A stretch of DNA of 64,000 nucleotides from Actinoplanes auranticolor (GCF_018332655.1 NZ_BOQL01000024.1:62001-126000); one strand, 5' to 3'; positions 1-7,917 are shown, counted from the stretch's first letter. Program-made: numbers and translations. The notes: generated by a model from the sequence alone, not told the origin.

Positions 1-338
1 TCGTGCAGGTGTCGGCGATGGAGGGCAGCTTCTCGCGGCGGGGCAAGACCGTGCGGCACCCGCACACCAACATGGCCAAGGCGTCGCTGAACATGCTGGT
101 CCGCACGGTGGCCGCAGATTACGTGCGGGACGGCATCCACATGAACAGCGTGGACACCGGCTGGGTCACCGACGAGCGCCCGCACCCGGCCAAGGTGACC
201 GTGCGGGAGGCCGGCTTCCGTCCCCCGCTGGACGTCGTGGACGGCGCCGCCCGGGTCTACGACCCGATCGTGCGCGGGGTGCGCGGCACCCCGGTGAGCG
301 GCCAGTTCCTCAAGGACTACCGGAGTGTGCCCTGGTGA
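1..338 (+). CDS. SDR-family oxidoreductase, C-terminal part (5' end outside window)
   Basis: The reading frame is open from the left edge of the window and ends in TGA at 336-338, so only about the last 110 residues are present. The segment HTNMAKASLNMLVRT followed by DGIHMNSVDTGWVTDE matches the helix-5/strand-6 region of short-chain dehydrogenases. The lysine of the usual YxxxK motif is present, but the position of the catalytic tyrosine is threonine (TNMAK), so this belongs to an atypical SDR group and may not be a classical dehydrogenase. The stop overlaps the GTG of the next gene by four bases (GTGA), suggesting translational coupling to the leucine-rich-repeat gene. Substrate unknown. 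Confidence 0.75.
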   Translation, partial: VQVSAMEGSFSRRGKTVRHPHTNMAKASLNMLVRTVAADYVRDGIHMNSVDTGWVTDERPHPAKVTVREAGFRPPLDVVDGAARVYDPIVRGVRGTPVSGQFLKDYRSVPW

Positions 339-1471
339 GCGACGCGACCCCGGTGCGCTGCCCGGCCATCACGGACCCGGGCACCGGCCTGGCCGATCCC
401 GGGGACTTCACTCCCCTGCTCGCCCGGCTCGCCGACACCGCGGCGGTCGCACAGCCGGAGGAGTTCCCGCGCGGGACGGTCCAGCCCGACGGCCGGCTCG
501 ACCTCTGCAAGCAGGGCCTCGGCCCGGCGCAGACAGCCCGGATCCTCGCGGCGGCCGTCGGCTCGCCGCTGGTACGCCACCTGCTGCTCGGCACCAACGG
601 CCTCGGTCCCGACGGCGCCCGCGCGGTCGCCGGCGCTCTGCGGCCCGGCCACCACGTCGAGACGCTCTACCTCGGCTGCAACCTGATCGACCCGGACGGC
701 GTGGACGCGATCGCCACCCGGCTGGCTCAGGACGACACCGTGCGGGCGCTCTGGCTCAAGCGGAACCCGGTCGGTGACGAGGGCGTGGCCCGGCTGGCCG
801 CGGCACTGACCACCAACACCACGATCCGTACGCTCGACCTGGTCAACGTCGGCATGACCGGCCGCGGCCTGCGAGTGCTGGCCGCCGCCCTCGCCGCCCG
901 CCCCGCCCGGTTGCAGCGGCTCTACCTGGGCGGCAACGGCTTCGGGCCGGACGTCGTCCCGGCGCTCGGCACGCTGATCCACGAGGCCGGGGTGCACGAG
1001 ATCTACCTGGCCGCGAATCACCTCGGTGACGCCGGGGCGGCGGCGCTGGCCGAGCTCGCGGACGGGGTGGCGCTGACCCTCGGGCTGGGCGGCAACGGCC
1101 TGAGCCCGGCCGGGACGGCGGCGCTGGCCCGGCACCTGGGCGCCTGGACGGCGCTCGACCTGGCCCGGCCGCCGTCGGAACGCTCGCTGGGCGCGCACGG
1201 CAACGTGGTCGGCGACGAGGGCGCGTACGCGCTGGCCGACGCCCTCGCCGGGGCCCGGTTGCAGCGGCTGGACCTGCGGCGGACGGAGATCGGCGGGCGT
1301 GGCGCCCGGCGGCTGGTGGCGGCGGTGCAGGGGCATCCGACGCTGGCGTACCTGGGGCTCAACGGCGGGGTGCCGCGCCGGCAGCGGCGTAAGGCGGCGG
1401 AGCTGCTCGCGGGGCAGCCGGCGCCGGTGCCGCACGCCGACGTCCGGGCCATCGCGAGCGTCTACCGGTAG
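335..1471 (+). CDS. Leucine-rich-repeat protein, ribonuclease-inhibitor type
   Basis: A 378-residue protein without signal peptide or membrane segment, so presumably cytoplasmic. From about residue 70 onward it is built of 28-30-residue repeats with LxxLxLxxN-IGxxGAxxLA spacing (for example LYLGCNLIDPDGVDAIA and LWLKRNPVGDEGVARLA). This is the ribonuclease-inhibitor-like LRR subclass, which normally forms a curved protein-binding scaffold. No enzymatic domain is visible. It starts with GTG inside the stop of the preceding SDR-like gene, which implies co-translation. The partner is unknown; a role in protein-protein interaction is inferred from the fold only. Confidence 0.8.
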   Translation: MSDATPVRCPAITDPGTGLADPGDFTPLLARLADTAAVAQPEEFPRGTVQPDGRLDLCKQGLGPAQTARILAAAVGSPLVRHLLLGTNGLGPDGARAVAGALRPGHHVETLYLGCNLIDPDGVDAIATRLAQDDTVRALWLKRNPVGDEGVARLAAALTTNTTIRTLDLVNVGMTGRGLRVLAAALAARPARLQRLYLGGNGFGPDVVPALGTLIHEAGVHEIYLAANHLGDAGAAALAELADGVALTLGLGGNGLSPAGTAALARHLGAWTALDLARPPSERSLGAHGNVVGDEGAYALADALAGARLQRLDLRRTEIGGRGARRLVAAVQGHPTLAYLGLNGGVPRRQRRKAAELLAGQPAPVPHADVRAIASVYR

Positions 1472-1537
1472 TCCGGACGTGGAATAACCGGCCTCCCCCT
1501 GCGTTCTACCCGCTGGATCCACTGGGAGGACTGAGAC

Positions 1538-1795
1538 ATGAAGACCGGTATCCACCCCACCTACGGTTACGTCGTCTACCGCGACCGCAGCGCCGACTAC
1601 TCGTTCCTGACCCGGTCCACGGCGACCAGCGACAAGACGGTCGAGTGGAGCGACGGGAAGACCTACCCGGTGCTCGACGTCGACATCTCCAGCGGCAGCC
1701 ACCCGTTCTGGACCGGCAAGCAGCGGCTGCTCGACACCGCCGGCCGGGTCGAGAAGTTCCGCGCCAAGTACGCCCGGGCCCGCGGCGGCAAGTAG
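1538..1795 (+). CDS. rpmE2: 50S ribosomal protein bL31, type B
   Basis: An 85-residue protein beginning [16 protein letters not shown], with the [14 protein letters not shown] core typical of type B bL31 (YkgM/RpmE2). The zinc-binding CxxC pair of the type A protein is absent, so this is the zinc-independent paralogue that replaces zinc-bearing L31 on ribosomes when zinc is scarce. A strong ribosome binding site (GGGAGGA) lies about seven bases before the ATG. In many actinobacteria this gene is under Zur control, but no convincing Zur palindrome is visible in the 66 bases upstream, so regulation here is open. Confidence 0.93.
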   Translation: MKTGIHPTYGYVVYRDRSADYSFLTRSTATSDKTVEWSDGKTYPVLDVDISSGSHPFWTGKQRLLDTAGRVEKFRAKYARARGGK

Positions 1796-1808
1796 CACGT
1801 CACCGGAT

Positions 1809-1841
1809 ACCGGCGGCACCCCTCACCGGGTGGCCGCCGGT
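1809..1841. terminator. Bidirectional stem-loop between rpmE2 and the LLM oxidoreductase gene
   Basis: ACCGGCGGC at 1809-1817 pairs perfectly with GCCGCCGGT at 1833-1841, with three further pairs around a bulge. It lies just after rpmE2 and overlaps the last codons of the convergent LLM gene, so it could end transcription from both sides. There is no U-tract, as is usual in high-GC actinobacteria. Confidence 0.55.
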
Positions 1842-2728
1842 TCTGCGTCTCCGGCCCGGTACGCCTGCCTGATCTCGGCCAGCTGCCGCTGCTCGGCGGC
1901 GTAGTCCCGCGGGCGGGGCTCGTCCGGGTTGGGATCGAGGATCACCTCGCTCGCGCCCAGCTCGGCCAGCGCCTGCACGTCCCCCACGACCTGGTCCAGC
2001 GTGCCGACCCCGGCCGGACGCCCGGGTCCGGCCGGTTCGGCCTGCAGCCGCGCCTTCACCCGGACGACCAGCTCCGGCACCGGCCGGTCCTGCTCGGCCG
2101 CCTCCTGGCGCAACGCCGGCAGCCCCTTGTCCCGCAGCCAGTCCAGGTCGGGGTTGATGGGATGCCAGGCGCTGCCCGAGCGGACCGCGCGCCGGACGGC
2201 CCGGCGCGACGCTCCGCCGACCCAGACCGGCACCCGGCCCTCCGGCGGCCGCGGCCCGGTCTGCACCCCCTCGTATCCGGGCCCGTCCACCCGGGCCGCG
2301 GCCCACGCGCCCGTGATGATCTCCAGGTACTCGTCGGTGACCGGGCCGCGCCGGGTGTGGTCGGCGCCCAGCGCGGCGAACTCGGTGGCCGACCAGCCGG
2401 CCCCGACGCCGAGCACGAACCGGCCGCCGCTCATCAGGTGCAGCATCGCGCTCATCCGGGCGGTGTGCAGCGGATGCCGGTACGGCAGCAGCACCACCGA
2501 GGTGCCCAGCCGCACGGTCGAGGTCTGCCCGGCCAGCCAGGCGAGCAGCACGAACGGGTCGTGGAACGGCTCGGGATAGATCGCGGCGACCTCCGGGGTG
2601 AGCACCACATGGTCGGAGACCACCAGGGTGTCGAAGCCGCCGTCCTCGGCGAAGCGGGCCCAGCCGAGCAGCGCGTCGTAGCTGGATTCGGGCCCGAAGT
2701 TGGGCACGTTCACGCCGAACCGGATCAT
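1823..2728 (-). CDS. LLM-class flavin/F420-dependent oxidoreductase
   Basis: A 301-residue protein beginning MIRFGVNVPNFGPES and containing FDTLVVSDHVV, LGTSVVLLPYRHP, FVLGVGAGWSATEF and VPVWVGGASRRAVRRAV, all characteristic of the bacterial luciferase-like (LLM) TIM-barrel fold. Most actinobacterial members use coenzyme F420 and some use FMN; the sequence alone does not give the substrate. The ATG at 2726-2728 was chosen because it overlaps the stop of the upstream deaminase gene (ATGA) and gives the canonical family N-terminus; longer in-frame reading only runs antisense through that neighbour. Likely co-transcribed with the deaminase. Confidence 0.88.
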   Translation of the reverse strand: MIRFGVNVPNFGPESSYDALLGWARFAEDGGFDTLVVSDHVVLTPEVAAIYPEPFHDPFVLLAWLAGQTSTVRLGTSVVLLPYRHPLHTARMSAMLHLMSGGRFVLGVGAGWSATEFAALGADHTRRGPVTDEYLEIITGAWAAARVDGPGYEGVQTGPRPPEGRVPVWVGGASRRAVRRAVRSGSAWHPINPDLDWLRDKGLPALRQEAAEQDRPVPELVVRVKARLQAEPAGPGRPAGVGTLDQVVGDVQALAELGASEVILDPNPDEPRPRDYAAEQRQLAEIRQAYRAGDAEPAATR

Positions 2729-3228
2729 CGGGCGACCGCCTGCTCGTAGATCCGGAAGGGGGCGGCGGCGTCGGCGTCGGTGTGCCCGGGGCGGGCGATG
2801 CCGGGCAGGACCGCCGTGACGGCGTCGATGAGCCGGGCCGTGGTCGCCGCGTCGCCGTCGATCGCCGCCGGGACCAGGGACTTGTCCGCGGCGTACACGA
2901 TCTCGCCGATCCCGGCCGCCGCGGCGACCAGCCGGCAGATCGCGCACGGCTCGCAGCTGGAGTAGACGACGGCGCCGGACAGGTCGGCCGTGCCGAGCCG
3001 GCGGGTGGCGTCGCGGACGGCGACGACCTCGCCGTGCCCGGACGGGTCGTGGTCGTCCACGACGGTGTTGGCGCCGCCGCCGAGCACGACGCCGCCGCGC
3101 ACGACGAGCGCGGCGAAGGGCAGCCGGCCGGTGGCCGCCTGGTGCAGAGCCAGTTCGACGGTACGGGCCAGCGCCGCCCCCTCGTCGAGCGGAACGCCGA
3201 TCAGCGCATTGACATCAACGGTGGTCAT
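2725..3228 (-). CDS. Cytidine/deoxycytidylate-type zinc-dependent nucleoside deaminase
   Basis: A 167-residue protein with the two zinc-site motifs of the CMP/dCMP deaminase superfamily: GHGEVVAV (the usual HAE is HGE here, keeping the metal-ligand His and proton-shuttle Glu) and SSCEPCAIC (PCxxC, the two Cys ligands). It probably deaminates a free base or nucleoside such as guanine or cytosine; the exact substrate cannot be assigned. It is first in a two-gene unit with the LLM oxidoreductase and divergent from a MerR regulator 48 bases away, which suggests that regulator controls it. Confidence 0.85.
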   Translation of the reverse strand: MTTVDVNALIGVPLDEGAALARTVELALHQAATGRLPFAALVVRGGVVLGGGANTVVDDHDPSGHGEVVAVRDATRRLGTADLSGAVVYSSCEPCAICRLVAAAAGIGEIVYAADKSLVPAAIDGDAATTARLIDAVTAVLPGIARPGHTDADAAAPFRIYEQAVAR

Positions 3229-3254
3229 CCGATGAGACTAGAAGTTGACATCGG
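3229..3254. promoter_or_regulatory. Candidate MerR operator between the deaminase and merR-type genes
   Basis: CCGATG at 3229-3234 and CATCGG at 3249-3254 form a dyad of 6-bp arms with a 14-bp centre in the divergent intergenic region. On the minus strand the dyad falls in an overlong spacer between TTGCCC and TAGTCT, the layout that MerR-family activators act on. This is inferred from pattern only. Confidence 0.35.
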
Positions 3255-3276
3255 TGTGAGGGGCAAGGGAGTTGTG

Positions 3277-3636
3277 ATGCGGATCGGTGAGCTGTCGGCC
3301 CGGACCGGCGCGAGCACCCGTTCGATCCGCTACTACGAGGAGCAGGGTCTGCTGACGTCGGTGCGCTCGGGCAGCGGTCAGCGCACGTACCCGGAGGCCG
3401 CGGTCGAGCGGGTGCTGCTGATCCGGCGGCTCTTCGACGCGGGCATCGGCAGCCGTACGATGTCCGACCTGCTGCCCTGCCTGAGCGATCCGGCGATCCG
3501 GACGCCGTGGCTCACCGACCGGCTGCGCGCCGAGCGGGAACGGATCGTCGCCGAGATCACCGAGCTGACCGCGACGGTGGCCGCGCTCGATGCCGTCATC
3601 GGCGATCTGGCGATGCCGGGAACACCACCTCGGTGA
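3277..3636 (+). CDS. MerR-family transcriptional regulator
   Basis: A 119-residue protein with an N-terminal MerR winged helix-turn-helix (MRIGELSARTGASTRSIRYYEEQGLL, then GQRTYPEAAVERV) followed by a dimerisation coiled coil (LRAERERIVAEITELTATVAALDAVI). There is no large ligand-binding domain, and the single cysteine in LLPCLSD does not make a metal site. The ATG at 3277 is preceded by AAGGGA. It is divergent from the deaminase/LLM pair, the most likely target. The 3' end overlaps the convergent next gene by 41 bases. Confidence 0.85.
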   Translation: MRIGELSARTGASTRSIRYYEEQGLLTSVRSGSGQRTYPEAAVERVLLIRRLFDAGIGSRTMSDLLPCLSDPAIRTPWLTDRLRAERERIVAEITELTATVAALDAVIGDLAMPGTPPR

Positions 3637-4162
3637 TGGTCGCCGTGCCGGTCGTCGCGCCCCGCTCGTGCATGGCGATCCGGTCGCCGGGCTCGAGGTG
3701 ATGCCAGCGTACGGCGGTCAGCGGCGCCAGCCGGACCGGACCGGCGCCGCCCGGCGGCAGCTCCTGGGCGTACTCGACCCAGATCAGGGCGACGGCGAGG
3801 TCCGGCGCACCGGCGGGCGTGACCAGACCGAGGTCCCAGAGGGGCCGCACCCGGGCGTCACCCGGGATCGCCGTGCTCCGGGTGCCGGGGATCAGCCGCA
3901 GCTCGGCCCGGATGACGCCGTGCAGCACCTCGCGACGCCGCCACGCGCACCAGGCGGCGCTGCGGGCCAGCCCCATCAGGTGCGCGGCCTCCTCGAGGAT
4001 CTGGAAGTAGGACGTGGTCGCCGGATGGTCGTCGCCCCGGTCGAGCAGCACGTCCAGGGCGAGCTCCCACTCGTGGTCGGCCAGGTACCCGTCGAGGTCG
4101 GCCCGGGGCAGCCCGGCGGGCAGCTCGCCGGCCGCCTGGCGCAGGAGTCCGGGCACATCCAC
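3596..4162 (-). CDS. Hypothetical protein; MafI-immunity-like N-terminal half, beta-barrel-like C-terminal half
   Basis: A 188-residue soluble protein of unknown function. The first 70 residues (LLRQAAGEL, DGYLADHEWELALDVLLDRGDD, ILEEAAHLMGL) resemble the helical pattern of MafI-type immunity proteins. The second half (GDARVRPLWDLG, LAPLTAVRWHHLEPGDRIAMHERG, GTATITEVVF) has the spacing of a translation-factor-like small beta barrel. Both resemblances are from reading alone. It sits alone, convergent with the MerR gene and overlapping its 3' end by 41 bases. No toxin gene is visible beside it. Confidence 0.6.
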   Translation of the reverse strand: MDVPGLLRQAAGELPAGLPRADLDGYLADHEWELALDVLLDRGDDHPATTSYFQILEEAAHLMGLARSAAWCAWRRREVLHGVIRAELRLIPGTRSTAIPGDARVRPLWDLGLVTPAGAPDLAVALIWVEYAQELPPGGAGPVRLAPLTAVRWHHLEPGDRIAMHERGATTGTATITEVVFPASPDRR

Positions 4163-4263
4163 GTCAGCGATTGTGCCCGGGAGACGATCGCCTCCGGTGA
4201 CCGGACAACCGGGTGGTCCTCCGCGCCCGTCTGAGAGGTGATGACCCGACGGAGGGCGGCACG

Positions 4264-4791
4264 ATGCGGGACGGTTCGCAAGCGGAGTACGTCGACTACG
4301 TCACGGCGCGGATACCAACGCTGCGGCGGCTGGCGTTCCTGCTGGCCGGCGACGAGCACCGCGCCGACGACCTGGTGCAACAGACCATCACCACGCTGTA
4401 CGTGAAATGGCAGCGGGCGTCCGCCGCGACGCACCTGGACGGCTACGTGCGCACCATGCTGGTCCGCACGTTCGTCGACGAGCGGCGGCTGGCTTGGGCC
4501 CGGGTCCGGCTGCTGCGCGAGCCACCGGAACCGCTGCCGGTGACCGGGTCCGGCGGCATCGAGGAACGCCAGGTCGTCCGGGTCGCCCTGGCCCGGCTGC
4601 CCCGCCGGCAGCAGGCCGTGCTGGTGCTGCGCTTCTTCTACGACCTGCCGGTCGACGAGGTGGCCGCGATCCTCGGCTGCTCCACCGGCACCGTCAAGAG
4701 CCACACCTCCCGGGGACTCACCACCCTGCGACGCCTGCTCGGCGAGCGGGAACTGACGGGCTTTTCCACCCAGGAACTGAGGAGCCGATGA
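4264..4791 (+). CDS. SigE-family ECF RNA polymerase sigma factor
   Basis: A 175-residue ECF sigma factor. The region 2 segment (RRLAFLLAGDEHRADDLVQQT, then YVKWQRA) binds the -10 element and core polymerase. The region 4 helix-turn-helix (LPRRQQAVLVLRFFYDLPVDEVAAILGCS, then GTVKSHTSRGLTTLRRLL) binds -35 DNA. It matches the actinobacterial SigE subfamily of roughly 170-residue proteins. The ATG at 4264 follows GGAGGG at 4251 with good spacing. The stop overlaps the start of the next gene (ATGA at 4788-4791), so the sigma factor and the membrane protein are translationally coupled, as sigma/anti-sigma pairs usually are. Confidence 0.9.
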   Translation: MRDGSQAEYVDYVTARIPTLRRLAFLLAGDEHRADDLVQQTITTLYVKWQRASAATHLDGYVRTMLVRTFVDERRLAWARVRLLREPPEPLPVTGSGGIEERQVVRVALARLPRRQQAVLVLRFFYDLPVDEVAAILGCSTGTVKSHTSRGLTTLRRLLGERELTGFSTQELRSR

Positions 4792-6098
4792 TGCCGTCCG
4801 ACTTCGATCTGCTGCGGTCTCTCGACGACGAACCGCGTACCCCGTCCACCGTGGACATCGACCGCGCGATCGCCGACGGGCGCCGCCGGCACCGCACCCG
4901 CCGGGCGGCGGGCTACACCGGCGCTGCGGCGGTGACCGCGCTCGCCGTCGCCGGCGCGTCGGTCGCGGCCGGATCGACGACCGGAACCCCGCCGACCGTG
5001 GCCGCCCCGACCTCGGCTTCGGCTTCGGCTTCGGCTTCGGCTTCGGCTTCGATGAAGCCCAAGGCGCTGTACACGATTCCGGGGGCGGCCGGCTGGACCG
5101 CCCCTCCGGCCACGCCGCCGACGAGCTGCACGCTGCACCGGCTGCCCGTGCCCGACGGGGCACCGATGGCCCTGGTCTCCGGGGCCGATCCCACCGGGCG
5201 TTACCTCGTCGGCCGCTCGTACCCCGAGGCCGGCGGCTACCAGGCGGTCATCTGGCACGACGGCCGGGCCCGCAAGGTGATGCTGCCGGGCGACCTGGAG
5301 GAGTCCCTGCGCGACGTCAACTCGTCGGGCACCGCGGTGGGGTGGAGCTACGCCGGCAGCGGCCCGGTGCCGTACGCCTACCGCGACGGCAAGGTGACCA
5401 AGCTGGCGGGGGTCCGGCGCGGATCGGCGCTGGCGATCAACGAGGCCGGCGCCATCGTGGGCGACGACGACACCGGCAACGCCGCGCTGATGTGGCGGTC
5501 GGCGACCGCCGAGGCGGTCCGCCTGCCGGTGCCCGCCGGCACGTCGCGGGCCCAGGCGACGGACATCGACGAGGACGGCACCGCGGTCGGCACCCTCGAC
5601 AACGAACGGCCGTACGTCTGGTTCCCGGACGGCACCCACCGCGAGCTGCCGATGCCGGACTTCGGCGGGAAGCCGGCCGCCACCGCCCGGGCCTTCAGCA
5701 TCCGCAACGGCTGGGCGACGGGGGTGGCCACCGACGGCGGCGGCCGCGACGGGAGCAAGCCCTACCCGAAGACCACTGGCGCGGGCGGGAAGACGGCGCC
5801 GGACCGCATGACGGCTGTCCGCTGGAACGTCCGCACCGGTGAGGTGCGGCTGATCGACGGCCTGGACATCGGCGCCAACACGGCGAACGCCCACGGCTGG
5901 CAGGTCGGCACGGACAAGCAGGGCCGCGCGGTGCTCGTAGCCGACGGGAAGACGGTGGTGCTGCCGGATCTGGCCGCGCACGAGCCGGGCGGCCTGGCCA
6001 ACATCCCGAACACCCTGAGCGACGACGGCCGCACCATCGGCGGCCAGTCGGACGACGCGACCGGCACGATCCAGGCTGTGGTGTGGCGCTGCCGGTGA
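4788..6098 (+). CDS. Membrane-anchored HAF-repeat protein coupled to the ECF sigma factor (possible anti-sigma/sensor)
   Basis: A 436-residue protein. An N-terminal cytoplasmic tail of about 40 residues, rich in Arg, is followed by one hydrophobic segment (residues about 42-62). A Ser-Ala linker then leads to an extracytoplasmic domain of HAF-like beta repeats (GRYLVGRSYPEAGGYQAVIW, SGTAVGWSYAG, AGAIVGDDDTGNAALMW). Position and topology suggest it restrains or senses for the coupled sigma factor, but no ZAS (HxxxCxxC) anti-sigma motif is present, so this is inferred from context. The double ATG at 4788/4791 overlaps the sigma stop. The linker is encoded by a pure hexanucleotide repeat. Confidence 0.75.
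   Translation: MMPSDFDLLRSLDDEPRTPSTVDIDRAIADGRRRHRTRRAAGYTGAAAVTALAVAGASVAAGSTTGTPPTVAAPTSASASASASASASMKPKALYTIPGAAGWTAPPATPPTSCTLHRLPVPDGAPMALVSGADPTGRYLVGRSYPEAGGYQAVIWHDGRARKVMLPGDLEESLRDVNSSGTAVGWSYAGSGPVPYAYRDGKVTKLAGVRRGSALAINEAGAIVGDDDTGNAALMWRSATAEAVRLPVPAGTSRAQATDIDEDGTAVGTLDNERPYVWFPDGTHRELPMPDFGGKPAATARAFSIRNGWATGVATDGGGRDGSKPYPKTTGAGGKTAPDRMTAVRWNVRTGEVRLIDGLDIGANTANAHGWQVGTDKQGRAVLVADGKTVVLPDLAAHEPGGLANIPNTLSDDGRTIGGQSDDATGTIQAVVWRCR
5013..5051 (+). repeat. In-frame hexanucleotide repeat (TCGGCT)6
   Basis: Six perfect copies of TCGGCT plus a partial seventh encode alternating Ala-Ser in the linker just outside the membrane segment of the sigma-partner protein. Copy-number change would alter linker length by two residues without a frameshift. 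Confidence 0.95.
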
Positions 6099-6123
6099 CC
6101 CAGGCATGGTGCAGAGTGCTGGC

Positions 6124-6618
6124 ATGACCGACGACGATCTCCTGGCCCACGCGCGGGGCATCATCGCCAGCAACCGCTACCTCGTGCTCGGCACGACCGG
6201 GCCGGACGGGCATCCGTGGACCTCGCCGGTCTACTTCGCCCCGTCCGGTGACCGGGACTTCCTCTGGGTGTCCGAGCGGGACGCCGTCCACTCCGGCCAC
6301 CTCGCCGGGCATCCGCGGGTGAGCATGGTCGTCTTCGATTCCACCGTCGCGCCCTATCACGGCCGGGCCGTGTACGCGGTCGGGGAGGCGCGCGAGGTGT
6401 CCGGTGCGGATCTCGATCACGCGTTGCGCAGCTATCCCCGGCCCGATGGCGACGGTGCCGCACCGGTGACCCGGGAGGACGTGACCGCGCCTTCGGCGTA
6501 CCGCCTCTACCGGGCGACGGTGTCGGACCTGTGGGTGCTGTGCCCCCGGGAGCCCCGGGAGCCGTGCCCGCGGCACGGCCTGGCCAGGGACCACCGGGCC
6601 CGGGTCACGGTGCGGTGA
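6124..6618 (+). CDS. Pyridoxamine 5'-phosphate oxidase-family (split-barrel FMN/F420-binding) protein
   Basis: A 164-residue protein with the split beta-barrel pattern of the PPOX superfamily: NRYLVLGTTGPDGHPWTSPVYFAP, FLWVSERDAVHSGHLAGHPRVSMVVFDS and the later GRAVYAVGEAREV. Members bind FMN, F420 or heme and act on varied substrates; which one applies cannot be told here. The ATG at 6124 (MTDDDLLAHA) is preferred over one 18 bases upstream, which has no ribosome binding site. It overlaps the convergent DUF6197 gene by 14 bases. Confidence 0.8.
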   Translation: MTDDDLLAHARGIIASNRYLVLGTTGPDGHPWTSPVYFAPSGDRDFLWVSERDAVHSGHLAGHPRVSMVVFDSTVAPYHGRAVYAVGEAREVSGADLDHALRSYPRPDGDGAAPVTREDVTAPSAYRLYRATVSDLWVLCPREPREPCPRHGLARDHRARVTVR

Positions 6619-7177
6619 GCCGGCGGTCCGTGTCGGCGATCCGGGCCACGGTGCGGTCCAGCAGGTCGAGCACGTCCTCCCGGGTCCGGTAGGGCCGGTC
6701 GTTCCAGGTGGTCAGGTCGCGGACCCGGGCGACGCGCACCGGCGGCGCGGAGAGCGGTCCGACCGGGTCGGCGCCCGGGGTGCCGCCGCCGAGCAGGGTG
6801 CACCAGAGCGCATCCACGGCGGGATAGGCGTGCTCGGGCCGGGGACTCTGCTGCCAGGCCGCGTGCACCACGGCACCGACCAGGCAGGCCTCGACGACCC
6901 GGGTGCGGTCCAGGCGGCCGGGGAGGACCGACGACATGGTCCGGCGGCGTCCGGCGGGCGTCCGCATGACGTACCAGGTGTGCTGGGTCCAGCCGCGCCG
7001 GACCACCGCGCGGGCAGCGGTCAGCACGGCCAGGGCGTCCTGGTGGCGGTGGCTGCCGGGGGCCGGATGCGGTGCCGGGGCGGGCGCCGCGGGTGATCGG
7101 GAGGACAGCGCCTCGATCGCGGCGCCGAGCCAGGCCGGCCGGCCCCGCGGCCGGCGGCGGGTGACCGCTTCGTTCAT
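6605..7177 (-). CDS. DUF6197-like hypothetical protein
   Basis: A 190-residue protein. An Arg/Pro-rich, low-complexity N-terminus is followed by a domain from about residue 50 (ALAVLTAARAVVRRGWTQHTWYV, VVEACLVGAVVHAA, LTTWNDRPYRTREDVLDLLDRTV) that fits the DUF6197 family, whose function is not known. The ATG at 7177 was chosen because the longer frame upstream contains no good start. Convergent with the PPOX gene and divergent from the acetyltransferase. Confidence 0.65.
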   Translation of the reverse strand: MNEAVTRRRPRGRPAWLGAAIEALSSRSPAAPAPAPHPAPGSHRHQDALAVLTAARAVVRRGWTQHTWYVMRTPAGRRRTMSSVLPGRLDRTRVVEACLVGAVVHAAWQQSPRPEHAYPAVDALWCTLLGGGTPGADPVGPLSAPPVRVARVRDLTTWNDRPYRTREDVLDLLDRTVARIADTDRRLTAP

Positions 7178-7289
7178 GTCCGCCTCCGGGTGCGAGCAGC
7201 GTGACCCCGGCCGATTCTCCCCCGCCCGGGCGCGGCCGGGAAAGACGACCTGTGTGCCATCCCGTACGGGCGCTGCGAAGCTGAATGAC

Positions 7290-7871
7290 GTGACCCTCTT
7301 CTCCACGCCGCCCACCATCGTCGCCGGTGCCCTCGCCGCCGGCCCGCAGCCCGTCCTGTCCGCCCCTGGTGACCTGCTGCTCCGGCCCTGGAAGGCGATC
7401 GACGCCGGGGTCTTCCTCGACGCCTACAGTGACCCGGAGATCCGGCGCTGGCACACCCGCCGGCCCTCGTCGCCGGACCAGGTCCACGAGTGGTTCGCGC
7501 AGTACGGCGAGGACTGGGCGCAGGAGCGGGGCGCGCACTGGGCGGTGACCCGTGCCGGTGGTGTCGTGCTGGGACGTATCGCCCTGCGCGGCTTCGACTT
7601 CGCCGACGGTGTGGCCGAGTGCGCGTACTGGGTCCTGCCGGCCGCCCGGGGCGCCAGGGTGGCCTCCCGGGCGCTCACCGCCGCGAGTGACTGGGCTCTC
7701 GGCCCGGCCGGGTTCCACCGCCTGGAGCTGGACCACTCGACCGGCAACCGGGCGTCCTGCCGGGTCGCCACCGGGTCCGGCTTCCGGCTGGAGGGCACCA
7801 GGCGCAGCGCCGCCGTGCACGACGACGGCCGGCACGACATGCACCTGCACGCTCGCGTGCGGGGCGATTGA
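7290..7871 (+). CDS. GNAT-family N-acetyltransferase (RimJ/RimL type)
   Basis: A 193-residue protein with the GNAT fold order. The N-terminal strand LLLRPWKAIDAGVFLDAYSDPEI is followed by VLGRIALRGFDFADGVAECAYWVLPAARGARVASRAL (the acetyl-CoA pyrophosphate-binding loop has RGARVA in place of the usual Q/RxxGxG/A). The C-terminus HRLELDHSTGNRASCRVATGSGFRLEG is the classic NxxSxxvaeklGF signature of RimJ/RimL-like enzymes. Substrate unknown (a protein N-terminus or small amine). Starts with GTG at 7290. A strong terminator follows. Confidence 0.82.
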   Translation: MTLFSTPPTIVAGALAAGPQPVLSAPGDLLLRPWKAIDAGVFLDAYSDPEIRRWHTRRPSSPDQVHEWFAQYGEDWAQERGAHWAVTRAGGVVLGRIALRGFDFADGVAECAYWVLPAARGARVASRALTAASDWALGPAGFHRLELDHSTGNRASCRVATGSGFRLEGTRRSAAVHDDGRHDMHLHARVRGD

Positions 7872-7881
7872 TCGCAAACGG

Positions 7882-7917
7882 GAACTGCCCGGCGGATGGC
7901 GGTCCGCCGGGCAGTTC
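7882..7917. terminator. Strong intrinsic stem-loop terminator, bidirectional
   Basis: A perfect 15-bp stem (GAACTGCCCGGCGGA paired with its complement) with a 6-base loop lies between the convergent acetyltransferase and yjfF-like genes. It can serve both strands. Confidence 0.85.

Noticed and set aside
1472..1537. Zur-box upstream of the zinc-independent bL31 gene
   Set aside because: No palindrome resembling the actinobacterial Zur consensus is visible in the 66 bases before the gene.
5013..5051. Hexanucleotide repeat as an on/off phase-variation switch
   Set aside because: The unit is six bases, so slippage keeps the frame; it can tune linker length but not switch the gene off.
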